Shown one piece after another: positions 1-6,302 of a stretch of 8,736 bases of DNA. This DNA comes from JBMNTQ01 sp050945815 (lineage in GTDB: Bacteria; Bacillota; Clostridia; Christensenellales; JBMNTQ01): NCBI GenBank assembly GCA_050945815.1, contig JBMNTQ010000081.1, positions 1-8,736 of the forward strand, given 5' to 3'. The translations under genes were made by a program, and so were the position numbers. How positions within the stretch are numbered: position 1 is the first letter of the stretch; each line of letters opens with the position of its first letter. The notes beneath the pieces are model-generated. The model was given only the letters and a program-made list of their open reading frames with translations, did no database searches and was not told the DNA's origin.

Positions 1-513
1 GTGTTTAAAGACAACAAGCTTGCGGGCTACATGAACGGCAATGAAGCAAGGGCTTACAACCTCGTTACCGAAACGATAGAATCCTCGTTTGTGGCCATCC
101 CCTCCACAGGCAAGCAGACAGTCGTAAAAATTGATGACTCCAAGTCCGATATTGATGCCTTTATGGAAGATGACCAGCCTTCTTTCCGGGTAAATATCCA
201 GGCAGAACTGAGCATTGCCGAAGAGAGCAGGAACATAGATGTCAGCAAACCGGATCCGCTCAAAATCATCGAGGAACAGTTCAACGAAACCATTCGCGCT
301 GAAGTAAAAGCAGCAATTTATAAGGCGCAAGTGGAGTTTAAAAGCGACATCTTCGGGTTTGGACGACAAGTGCAAATCCAGCATCCAAGCCAATGGCCTG
401 CGTTTCAAGAGAACTGGGACGATCATTTTTCCAAAGCACCCATCGAAGTTGTTGTGGAATCGTCCGTTTACCGTTCAGGGCAGATTAAAAGACCGCTGAC
501 AATGGAGGATTAA
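1..513 (+). CDS. gerAC: Spore germination protein, GerAC family (5'-truncated, C-terminal half)
   Basis: This is the C-terminal ~170 residues of a Ger(x)C lipoprotein, the subunit of nutrient germinant receptors that is anchored to the outer face of the spore inner membrane. The family signature is visible near residues 112-150: a charged helix (VKAAIYKAQVEFKSD) followed by IFGFG, then a W...W...F pattern and a final beta strand with SSVYRSGQIKR. Full-length relatives are roughly 350-400 residues with an N-terminal lipoprotein signal. The reading frame is open at base 1, and VFKDNKLAGYM resembles an internal family segment, so the GTG at base 1 is a Val codon and the gene begins upstream. It stops at 511-513, three bases before the next ATG. 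The GGAGG at 504-508 inside its last codons serves the downstream gene, so the two are probably translationally coupled. The C-before-B order resembles clostridial gerKA-KC-KB operons. Forespore (sigma-G) expression is family knowledge; the promoter is outside the window. Confidence 0.92.
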   Translation: MFKDNKLAGYMNGNEARAYNLVTETIESSFVAIPSTGKQTVVKIDDSKSDIDAFMEDDQPSFRVNIQAELSIAEESRNIDVSKPDPLKIIEEQFNETIRAEVKAAIYKAQVEFKSDIFGFGRQVQIQHPSQWPAFQENWDDHFSKAPIEVVVESSVYRSGQIKRPLTMED

Positions 514-516
514 CCC

Positions 517-1677
517 ATGCAGAAAAAACCCGTCCTTACAGCAACACAACTAACTCTGATGTCTGTGGGAAGCGCCATGGTTTTCCCCTATACATTCATG
601 CCTATTTTAAACGCTCCGCCAGCCAATCAAGACGTTTGGATCGTTCTTTTGCTGACATTTGCATATATCCTGCTGCTCAATCTCCCTTTGTTATTTCTTA
701 TGCATAAATTCCGTGGCATAAATGTCTGCGAAGCGACCGAACTTATGATGGGCAAGGTGTTTGGCAAAGTCGTGTTAGCTCCTGTCGTACTGTTCTGTCT
801 GTTTTGCCATATTGCCTGCATGCTGATTACAGGAATATTCATTTCCATCTATATCTTCCCGAACACGCCAATCTGGGCGTTGCTAATTTTTATGGTGGTT
901 CCAGTGTCTTACGCAGTGTTTAAAGGGGCGGGCACCATCGGTCGCCTATCCACTTTCATCGTCCCCTTTGCCCTCTTCTCCGTTGTTCTGTTCTTTGTGT
1001 TCAGCATACCGGAAATGGATTTTAACGAATTTCAACCGATATTGGTGGAGTCGACTTTTCTGCAGATCAATTTCGGTGCCTTTTTGACGGCCGCACGATA
1101 TTCCGAAATCCTGATTTTCTGGGTATTCTCCTATTATCTAATGCAGAAAAGCAGCATAAAAAAACCCTACGCAGCAACCCTTCTAATATTTGCTTTCAGC
1201 TTCTTTCTGATTTTGATACCAACGGTTACGGTGCTGGGTCTGGAATATGCCCAGCATGCCTGGAACCCATATTACACGTTTACCAGACAAATCGAGGTTC
1301 TTGCTTTCTTAGAAAGAATGCAAGCCATCAATCTCATGGCTTGGTTCCCGTGTGCGCTGTTGAAACTGGCGCTGTACAACTACATGACCTGCCATATCCT
1401 CTCGGGCATCTTCCGCACAAAATCCTATAAATCCCTGATAATCCCCGTCTCGGCGGTGTCGTACATCGTATGCCTGCTGCCGTTTATGAACAAGGCCAGC
1501 ACCATCGAACAATTACGTTCCGATCAGGTTTTCCCCTTTTTTATACTGCCCACTATATTCGTGATTCCTTTGATCCTGTTGATTGTCTACCTAATTCGCA
1601 AGAAAAGAGTTAACCGGCTTTTAAGCCAGCGCAAAAGCCAGGCAGCAACAACTCCGAGTTCAGTAAACAACAGTTAG
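517..1677 (+). CDS. gerAB: Spore germination permease-like subunit, GerAB family
   Basis: This 386-residue integral membrane protein belongs to the GerAB/endospore germination permease family (APC superfamily), the germinant-sensing membrane subunit of GerA-type receptors in the spore inner membrane. I can outline about ten hydrophobic segments, near residues 11-33, 40-62, 84-114, 118-136, 145-163, 183-207, 218-242, 268-290, 305-325 and 338-361, followed by a basic cytoplasmic tail (RKKRVNRLLSQRK). The Gly/Pro-rich start of helix 1 (VGSAMVFPYTFMP) and the amphipathic RQIEVLAFLERMQAI segment before helix 8 are typical of the family. Family length is about 360-370, so the Ser/Thr/Asn-rich tail (372-386) is slightly long. 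The ATG at 517 has GGAGG 8 bases upstream and lies 3 bases after gerAC. No strong terminator follows; a weak hairpin occurs at 1919-1943. The ligand cannot be predicted. Confidence 0.95.
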   Translation: MQKKPVLTATQLTLMSVGSAMVFPYTFMPILNAPPANQDVWIVLLLTFAYILLLNLPLLFLMHKFRGINVCEATELMMGKVFGKVVLAPVVLFCLFCHIACMLITGIFISIYIFPNTPIWALLIFMVVPVSYAVFKGAGTIGRLSTFIVPFALFSVVLFFVFSIPEMDFNEFQPILVESTFLQINFGAFLTAARYSEILIFWVFSYYLMQKSSIKKPYAATLLIFAFSFFLILIPTVTVLGLEYAQHAWNPYYTFTRQIEVLAFLERMQAINLMAWFPCALLKLALYNYMTCHILSGIFRTKSYKSLIIPVSAVSYIVCLLPFMNKASTIEQLRSDQVFPFFILPTIFVIPLILLIVYLIRKKRVNRLLSQRKSQAATTPSSVNNS

Positions 1678-1793
1678 AAATGCTGATTGACCATTTGCCT
1701 GATGCTCCGGTTTCGGCTATAGGGTAGAGTGTGCCTTTTCGCTGCGATCCTCTGGCCGATTTATGCATCAAAAGCAGATGAAGGGAAAATCTC

Positions 1794-2018
1794 TTATCTC
1801 CAGTAATTGTTCGCAGCAGCCACTGTTTGATAGTTTGTTGCAACGACATGCGAAACAGCTATAAGGCTATCTGCATTTCTCGAATATTTGGGCCGCAACA
1901 TCTTGCGAATCTGTACAGAAGGCTGTGTATACTCGACAGCCTTTTGCGAAAGCTTAATGGCTAATTCAAAGCCCTCCTGCGGTGTGTTTGTTTTTAAGCT
2001 GTCGATCCATTTGTCCAT
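1794..2018 (-). CDS. Small hypothetical protein (74 aa)
   Basis: I do not recognise this family. The ORF starts at ATG 2018-2016 (MDKWIDSLKTN...) with AGGAG about 9-10 bases upstream, which is a good site for this ATG. The in-frame GTG at 2027 is almost on top of the same AGGAG and is a poor start. The 74 residues are hydrophilic and mildly basic with no signal peptide, membrane segment or cysteines. The middle (GFELAIKLSQKAVEYTQ) looks helical and the C-terminal third (ADSLIAVSHVVATNYQT) is more hydrophobic, giving a soluble-protein profile. It is convergent with gerAB and lies downstream of the nagB terminator, so it would need its own promoter. TATATT near 2047-2052 (minus sense) could be a -10, but no good -35 is present. 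Real gene versus chance ORF rests mainly on the ribosome binding site and the length. Confidence 0.45.
   Translation of the reverse strand: MDKWIDSLKTNTPQEGFELAIKLSQKAVEYTQPSVQIRKMLRPKYSRNADSLIAVSHVVATNYQTVAAANNYWR
1919..1943 (+). terminator. Weak candidate terminator hairpin downstream of gerAB
   Basis: AAGGCTGT (1919-1926) and ACAGCCTT (1936-1943) form a perfect 8-bp stem with a 9-base loop. The second arm runs into TTTT ending at 1945, so the U-run is short. It lies about 240 bases past the gerAB stop and inside the small minus-strand ORF. It could end the ger transcript, but the distance and short T-tract make this uncertain. Confidence 0.25.
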
Positions 2019-2146
2019 AAAGTCCACTCTCCTTTCCGATGTCTACAATATATGCCTGCCCAGCCGAAAGGTTCATGAAGTATGCCTAGCGCTCGGCCAA
2101 TCTTGTTTTTAACTGGTGAACAAATCGGACAGGCATCTTTCAACGC

Positions 2147-2181
2147 AAAAAAAACCCCCGCCAGCTATCGGCCGACAAGGG
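2147..2181 (-). terminator. Rho-independent terminator of nagB (minus strand)
   Basis: Read on the minus strand, CCCTTGTCGGC (2181-2171), loop CGATA (2170-2166) and GCTGGCGGGGG (2165-2155) form an 11-bp stem that includes G-U pairs, followed directly by eight T (2154-2147). On the plus strand the G-U pairs become A-C mismatches, so the structure favours minus-strand transcripts. It lies about 80 bases past the nagB stop. Confidence 0.87.
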
Positions 2182-2259
2182 CGAGAATACGTTATATTAT
2201 TCTAATCAAGCCGCTTCAAACAGCCCCAGCCAAGAAAGCGAGCTTGTAGGCTTAGTCCG

Positions 2260-2985
2260 CTATAATAAAGAGGCTGCCTCTTCATCAAGCAATAAAGTCG
2301 CATTGGGATGAAACCGCAAAACCGATGCAGGACAATACGGGGAAGGGTCTCTTCGAAGCATATTCCTTATTGGCTCTGCTTTGGATTTCCCTGTGGCCAC
2401 TAAAACAATAGCGCGCGCATTCATAATTGTTCCGATCCCCATAGTAATAGCATAGCGCGGCACATCGCTGGCCGATGGGAAAAACCGCTTATTGGCTTCA
2501 ATGGTGCTTTGAGTAAGAGCAACCTGGTGGGTTTCAAAAACATATGAATCACAAGGTTCATTAAAGCCAACATGCCCGTTCATCCCGATCCCTAGAAGCT
2601 GTAGGTCAATCCCCCCACTCGCATTTATGGATGATTCATAGTTTTCGCACTCAGCTTTTATATCCAGCGCCATCCCATTAGGCACATGAATCTGGTGCTT
2701 GGGAATATTTATATGGCGAAACAGGTTGTGTCGCATAAAAAAACTATAGCTCTGCTCCATGTCTTGAGACAATCCGCAATACTCGTCTAAATTATAGGTG
2801 GTAACCTGAGAATAGTCCACCAGCCCGGCATGATGCATCCTGACTATATGCTGATAAGCTGGAATCGGGGTTGAACCGGTAGCCAGCCCCAACACGCTGT
2901 CCTTTTTTTTCAACACCTGATTGGAAAAAATAATAGCCGCCGTTTTCCCTACTTCATCGGCATTTTTAAAAATATGATACTTCAT
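2260..2985 (-). CDS. nagB: Glucosamine-6-phosphate deaminase
   Basis: NagB converts glucosamine-6-phosphate to fructose-6-phosphate and ammonia in the cytoplasm, feeding amino sugars from peptidoglycan or chitin into glycolysis. At 241 residues it matches the short Bacillota form (about 240-245). Visible motifs are the phosphate loop GLATGSTP (33-40), TTYNLDEYCGL (62-72) with the catalytic D67-E68 pair, GIGMNGHVGFNEP (132-144) with catalytic H138 and E143, and AITMGIGTIMNAR (179-191). N136 stands where E. coli NagB has Asp141; from memory NGH is common in Gram-positive NagB, so this is probably not a defect. C145 replaces the Gly usual after NEP. ATG 2985 has AGAAGGA about 5 bases upstream. 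No nagA or gntR-type regulator is adjacent, so it is a single-gene unit with its own terminator and a candidate promoter about 260 bases upstream. I saw no NagR/DasR-type operator. Confidence 0.97.
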   Translation of the reverse strand: MKYHIFKNADEVGKTAAIIFSNQVLKKKDSVLGLATGSTPIPAYQHIVRMHHAGLVDYSQVTTYNLDEYCGLSQDMEQSYSFFMRHNLFRHINIPKHQIHVPNGMALDIKAECENYESSINASGGIDLQLLGIGMNGHVGFNEPCDSYVFETHQVALTQSTIEANKRFFPSASDVPRYAITMGIGTIMNARAIVLVATGKSKAEPIRNMLRRDPSPYCPASVLRFHPNATLLLDEEAASLL

Positions 2986-3059
2986 AAAAATCCTTCTATC
3001 TTAGCAAAATAATTCCAGACAAAAAGCTCTGACAAGCAGCCCTGATCATTCTCCTATCC

Positions 3060-3078
3060 GCACAGGACTATCCTATGC
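3060..3078 (-). other. Hairpin in the candidate nagB leader
   Basis: On the minus strand GCATAGGA, TAG, TCCTGTGC form an 8-bp stem (one G-U) with a 3-base loop, about 75 bases before the nagB start. No U-run follows, so it is not a terminator. The sequence ATAGGA recurs a few bases downstream as ATAGGAG. It could be a transcript stabiliser or protein site, or chance. Confidence 0.35.
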
Positions 3079-3241
3079 AACGAAAGCCTGGTTTGACAAA
3101 GAAAAATACTCGTTTCCAGCTTTTTAACGATCCTGCCCGGTCTTCCTCAGTCGTGCACGGGTCTTGCAATATCTCCCCTGCCAACATCAAATCTGCTCTG
3201 CGCTTCTCGCCCTTATCATGTATATTTTTATTTTATTCAAT

Positions 3242-3250
3242 ATTATACCA
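3242..3250 (-). promoter_or_regulatory. Candidate extended -10 promoter for nagB
   Basis: The minus strand reads TGGTATAAT, a perfect TATAAT -10 (3247-3242) with the TGn extension (3250-3248). No good -35 lies 17 bases upstream, which extended -10 promoters can tolerate. A start near 3235 would give a leader of about 250 bases before nagB. The block is AT-rich, so a chance match is possible. Confidence 0.45.
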
Positions 3251-3393
3251 CATATACCCACAGCAGTGATAGATTCAACTGTACCCAAATGCATACATTT
3301 ACGCCTTCAAAAATCAGCGTCCAATCTTATTGCCAAGTCCTCTGGCGCTGGCTGATAGAGCTACTTATCTTATGCCTAGTACACATATAGAAA

Positions 3394-3425
3394 AGCTGCA
3401 CACGATTCTAGAATCGTGTGCAGCT
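3394..3425 (-). terminator. 32-bp perfect palindrome, probable terminator of the peroxiredoxin transcript
   Basis: AGCTGCACACGATTCT (3394-3409) is followed immediately by its exact reverse complement (3410-3425), giving a 14-bp stem with a CTAG loop. On the minus strand it continues as TTTTCTATATG, a modest U-tract. On the plus strand CGTCTCAG follows, so termination would act on leftward transcripts, that is, about 140 bases downstream of the peroxiredoxin stop. The exact, gap-free dyad could alternatively be a binding site for a dimeric regulator. Confidence 0.6.
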
Positions 3426-3563
3426 CGTCTCAGCAGATTGATCGCCGGGAATGCTTCGACGATTTTAACATCCTTTGTACAGCATAGACATCCGCATTCC
3501 ATGTGTTCTGTTTTCACTCCAAAGCTTCAATCCTCCACAGGCTGCACAATCAAGGTAGCTTGC

Positions 3564-4025
3564 CTATAGGTTTCCTAAAGCTTCCAGCACCTCGTTGATA
3601 TCCGGCAGCAAAGAAAGTCGATACGCCTTAGACCAACACACAACGCCCTGCTCATCAATGATGATGTTGCTGCGCCCAGACATGCCAAACTCCTCAAGGA
3701 AAATGTTGTAATCCTGCGCTACCTTACCATGGGGCCAGAAGTCGCTGAGCAATTTAACATTCTGAATAGACAACACAGCTGCCCAGGCTTTTTTGCAAGC
3801 GCTAGGATCAACGCTCATGCCAAGCGGCACAGTATTCAACGCCTGAAACTTGTCGTAGTTATACTCGAGCGAGCGCATCTGGTCGGTACAAACGCCTGTC
3901 CATGCCAAAGGATGCCAAGACAGCAGAACCTTCTTCCCTCTGTAATCCGAAAGACGAACCTCTTGTTCCTGAATATCCAGCAAAGTAAAATCCGGTGCTT
4001 TTGAACCTACTGCAATTGTGTTCAT
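3564..4025 (-). CDS. Peroxiredoxin (AhpC/TSA superfamily, single domain)
   Basis: This 153-residue thiol peroxidase would reduce H2O2 or organic hydroperoxides in the cytoplasm. The peroxidatic motif PxxxTxxC is at 39-46 (PLAWTGVC), with C46 as the nucleophile, P39 and T43 as partners, and R118 (GMSGRSN) as the likely conserved active-site Arg. LLSDFWPHGKVAQDYNIF (92-109) is a family hallmark. There is no Cys five residues after C46 (the PrxQ/BCP resolving position). C77 and C130 are the only other cysteines, so it is either 1-Cys/AhpE-like or uses one of these. ATG 4025 has AAAGAGG about 9 bases upstream. The frame is open further up to a TTG at 4124, but that start has no ribosome site. It follows the ene-reductase gene on the same strand after a 124-base gap with only a weak stem (CTAATC/GATTAG, TTTTT), so read-through is plausible. 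No reductase partner is adjacent. Confidence 0.94.
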   Translation of the reverse strand: MNTIAVGSKAPDFTLLDIQEQEVRLSDYRGKKVLLSWHPLAWTGVCTDQMRSLEYNYDKFQALNTVPLGMSVDPSACKKAWAAVLSIQNVKLLSDFWPHGKVAQDYNIFLEEFGMSGRSNIIIDEQGVVCWSKAYRLSLLPDINEVLEALGNL

Positions 4026-4149
4026 AAAATCGGCCTCTTTCTTTATTTTTCTGGGATAGCGGACAGATTGGCCCCCATCCATTTTCAAACATCCCAATTG
4101 TTTCGCAAGCCTACGGACAATCAAGCTGCAAAAACTAATCCCTTCTTTA

Positions 4150-6048
4150 CTAGATTTGATTAGCTACCTCAAACCCTTCGGATGTAGCGTCCAACACACG
4201 CCTAGGAGATTTTGCATCACCAATGGTATAGACCTCAAAAGTCGATTCCAGCTCCTTTGCCAGAGTATTCGGCTGATATCCCACTGCCACAACAACGCTG
4301 TCCACCGCAATGGTTCCGTTCTCCAGAATAATCTTCCCTTTTTCCACAGCAACCACCTTGGAATTCAAATGGCTGATCACGCCTTTTTGAGTTAAGAAGG
4401 ATAAATTGTGGCCGATATAGGTTGCGCCATAATCCTTTCCGATTGCATCCAACATCTCTACGATATGCACATTTTTGTCCTGAGAGCAAAGGTGCTTAGC
4501 CGTTTCAGCGCCCACTAATCCGCCGCCGATGACAGCCACAGTCTCTCCCACTTCTGCTTTGCCGGTCAGAACATCTTCCGCCATCACAACCTGCGCACCC
4601 TCAGCAATGGGAAATCCGGGTGCTGTCTGGGTTGCACCCACAGCAACGATGACAACATCCGGGTTGTAGGGCTCGAGCTGTTTGGCAGAGGTCACGTCTT
4701 TCAATTCAAATTTTACACCCAGCTGTACCATCTGTCTATAGAGATAGTCTCTGAATTTCAAGAAGGAATCCTTTTCAGGCGGCAAAGACAACAGCTCCAG
4801 TTTCCCGCCTATCCGGTCAACCTTGTCCAACACAACAACATCATGGCCGCGCAGTTTGCAAATTCTTGCAGCTTCCAGCCCGGCAGAACCCGCGCCCACC
4901 ACCACAACTTTCTTGGGACGGTCCGCAGGAAGGATATTTCGGGTCAGTTCGTATCCTGCTCTCGGGTTTACAAGGCATTGAGCCCCTTCTCCCACAAACA
5001 CTTTATCAATACAGCCTTGGTTACAGGCAATGCAATAGCGAATAGAGGCATAGTCCTCCTTTTTAATTTTAGAAACCAACTCCTCATCCGCAATCAATCC
5101 ACGGCCAATAGCGACCATATCCGCTTTGCCGCTTTCAACAATCTCTTCAATCAATTCGGCGCTGTTGAGCCTACCTGCCACAATCACCGGAATGGACAAC
5201 ATCTGTTTCACTTGGGCAGCATAATCCACCAAAAAGCCCTGCGGAATAAACATGGGCTGTATAACATATTCCACGCTGTCATAACTAGCTGCCGATATAC
5301 TGATGGCGTCCGCACCATGCTTTTCGATAGCAAGAGAAACCTGCTTCGCCTCTTCAAAGCCTAATCCGTCGTCGAGGAATTCATCAATGCTTATCCGGAC
5401 TATAACAGGCACTTTACTGTCTACTTCCTTTATGATAGCATCCAGAACCTGCATGGGATATCGCATCCGGTTTTCCAAGCTTCCGCCGTATTCGTCGGTG
5501 CGTTTATTGCTGTGCGGCGATAAAAAGCTATGCAGCAAATAACCATGTGCAAAATGGACTTCAATCATGTCAAAGCCAATTTCCACACAGCGCCTAGTTC
5601 CCAGAACAAAAGCGTCCAATATGCGCGTAAAGTCTTCAGCAAGCATTTCCCTTGGATCGTTGCCCAGAATCGCACAGGGCAGGGCACTGGGTGCGACAGG
5701 CTGTATGCCGGTTACAGCAGCAGTGGCTTGCCTGCCCGCATGGTAAATCTGCGCGCCAATCAACGAGCCGGCCTGATGTATTTCATCCACCAGTTGCTTC
5801 ATGCCGGGCAGAAGGCTTTCATCATAGGAGCAAAGCTGTGTGGGAAGGCCCCTTCCCTCGGGCGTAACCGCGATCGAGCCGGTCATAATAATTCCGACGT
5901 CATGCTTGGCCCTTTCAATCAGAAACGCGGTAATACTGTCGTTAATACCTCCGCCAGCATCTGCATGCCCATTCTCCATAGGCGCCATCATAAACCTGTT
6001 TTTGATTTCGAGATTCCCGATTTTGATGGGTGTGAATAGCTTTCTCAT
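4150..6048 (-). CDS. NADH:flavin oxidoreductase, Old Yellow Enzyme/2,4-dienoyl-CoA reductase type (4Fe-4S, FMN, FAD)
   Basis: This 632-residue soluble ene-reductase has the architecture of FadH, trimethylamine dehydrogenase and BaiCD: NAD(P)H reduces FAD, electrons pass through a 4Fe-4S cluster to FMN, and FMN reduces an activated C=C bond. The FMN TIM barrel spans about 1-335, with QIYHAGRQ (100-107), the active-site block HFAHGYLL (165-172, H165 and H168 forming the usual OYE His/His-Asn pair, plus Y170), NKRTDEYGGSLENRMR (181-196) and IGRGLIAD (314-321). Cluster ligands are C339, C342, C346 and C358 (CX2CX3CX11C). A Rossmann fold begins at VVVVGAGSAGLEAA (381-394), the second nucleotide site is VIGGGLVGAETA (506-517), and TIGDA (608-612) is the terminal FAD motif. 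ATG 6048 has AAAGGAG 11 bases upstream. The frame is open to 6216, but that extension lacks a ribosome site and covers the promoter. The substrate is unknown; lipid enoyl-CoA, bile-acid/steroid and aromatic enoates are all possible. Confidence 0.96.
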   Translation of the reverse strand: MRKLFTPIKIGNLEIKNRFMMAPMENGHADAGGGINDSITAFLIERAKHDVGIIMTGSIAVTPEGRGLPTQLCSYDESLLPGMKQLVDEIHQAGSLIGAQIYHAGRQATAAVTGIQPVAPSALPCAILGNDPREMLAEDFTRILDAFVLGTRRCVEIGFDMIEVHFAHGYLLHSFLSPHSNKRTDEYGGSLENRMRYPMQVLDAIIKEVDSKVPVIVRISIDEFLDDGLGFEEAKQVSLAIEKHGADAISISAASYDSVEYVIQPMFIPQGFLVDYAAQVKQMLSIPVIVAGRLNSAELIEEIVESGKADMVAIGRGLIADEELVSKIKKEDYASIRYCIACNQGCIDKVFVGEGAQCLVNPRAGYELTRNILPADRPKKVVVVGAGSAGLEAARICKLRGHDVVVLDKVDRIGGKLELLSLPPEKDSFLKFRDYLYRQMVQLGVKFELKDVTSAKQLEPYNPDVVIVAVGATQTAPGFPIAEGAQVVMAEDVLTGKAEVGETVAVIGGGLVGAETAKHLCSQDKNVHIVEMLDAIGKDYGATYIGHNLSFLTQKGVISHLNSKVVAVEKGKIILENGTIAVDSVVVAVGYQPNTLAKELESTFEVYTIGDAKSPRRVLDATSEGFEVANQI

Positions 6049-6109
6049 CTTTCTGATCTCTCCTTTATGAATTCTGTGATGGAAGAAGGATAGACTTTTG
6101 TTTAATATC

Positions 6110-6118
6110 AGTATATCA
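6110..6118 (-). promoter_or_regulatory. Candidate extended -10 promoter for the 632-aa ene-reductase
   Basis: The minus strand reads TGATATACT: a TATACT -10 (6115-6110, five of six consensus bases) with a TGn extension (6118-6116). The -35 region is poor. A start near 6103 would give a 5' leader of about 55 bases ending in AAAGGAG before ATG 6048. It sits between the decayed URO-D-like gene and the ene-reductase, so the latter can be expressed independently. Confidence 0.45.
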
Positions 6119-6302
6119 TATTGTTCGTCTATGTATAGGAAAATATGCGAATCCGGCTGTATCAAACAGCAACCTGTGTCGGCAGAATACCCATCGCAGA
6201 ATAAAATCGTGGTCATTGGAAAGTTCCCGAACCAATACAGCTGCTCGCCTCCTTCAGTAAAACCCTAACCATTACAATATCTTGAGCAATTTGCGCCCAT
6301 CT

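Larger units (their letters stand above)
1678..2259. other. Intergenic stretch between gerAB and nagB
   Basis: These 582 bases separate the rightward ger operon from leftward nagB. They hold a small minus-strand ORF (1794-2018), a weak plus-strand hairpin (1919-1943) and the nagB terminator (2147-2181). Just after the gerAB stop, another plus frame runs from inside the gerAB tail through ATG 1680 to TAG 1725 and reads like protein (EMLIDHLPDAPVSAIG). The motif TATGCCT occurs twice on the plus strand near 2050 and 2080, with the inverted form AGGCAT near 2131. I cannot assign these short repeats a role. Nothing else was recognised. Confidence 0.6.
2986..3563. other. Intergenic stretch between nagB and the peroxiredoxin gene
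   Basis: These 578 bases contain the candidate nagB promoter (3242-3250), a 250-base nagB leader with a compact hairpin (3060-3078), a 32-bp perfect palindrome (3394-3425) and a short Cys-rich minus-strand ORF (GTG 3517 or ATG 3502 to TAA 3365) that I do not consider proven. A very AT-rich block lies at about 3219-3255. A second candidate nagB promoter, TTGTCA then 18 bases then TATTTT on the minus strand, lies just upstream of the gene near 3003-3032. I tried to match the leader to common riboswitches and the T-box and recognised none. Confidence 0.6.

Noticed and set aside
2998..3048. 16-17-residue leader peptide ending just before the nagB ribosome site
   Set aside because: An ATG with a TAG stop just ahead of the AGAAGGA exists, but its AGGAG is only one base from the ATG and the peptide has no attenuation-type codon run.
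3090..3180. RNase P RNA-like string in the nagB leader (GAGGAAGACCGGGC on the minus strand)
   Set aside because: It resembles the GAGGAAAGTCCGGGC core, but the match is imperfect, no partner conserved regions follow, and the space is too short for RNase P RNA.
4026..4124. Longer start (TTG) for the peroxiredoxin
   Set aside because: No ribosome site at the TTG and no family similarity in the extra 33 residues. ATG 4025 starts MNTIAVGSKAPDF, as expected for the family.
4100..4160. Terminator between the left ene-reductase and the peroxiredoxin
   Set aside because: CTAATC and GATTAG followed by TTTTT could form a stem, but it is only 6 bp with a loop of about 18 bases, is AT-rich and overlaps the stop codon, so it is too weak to call.
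4843..5364. Long plus-strand ORF (173 codons) opposite the left ene-reductase
   Set aside because: It is antisense to strongly conserved coding sequence, has no family resemblance, and is an artefact of codon bias on the opposite strand. The same applies to the plus-strand ORFs at 5530-6039, 6979-7584 and 7512-8237.
6049..6216. N-terminal extension of the left ene-reductase to ATG 6216
   Set aside because: The extension has no ribosome site, no family match and contains the candidate promoter. ATG 6048 has AAAGGAG, and MRKLFTPIKIGN is the expected family start.
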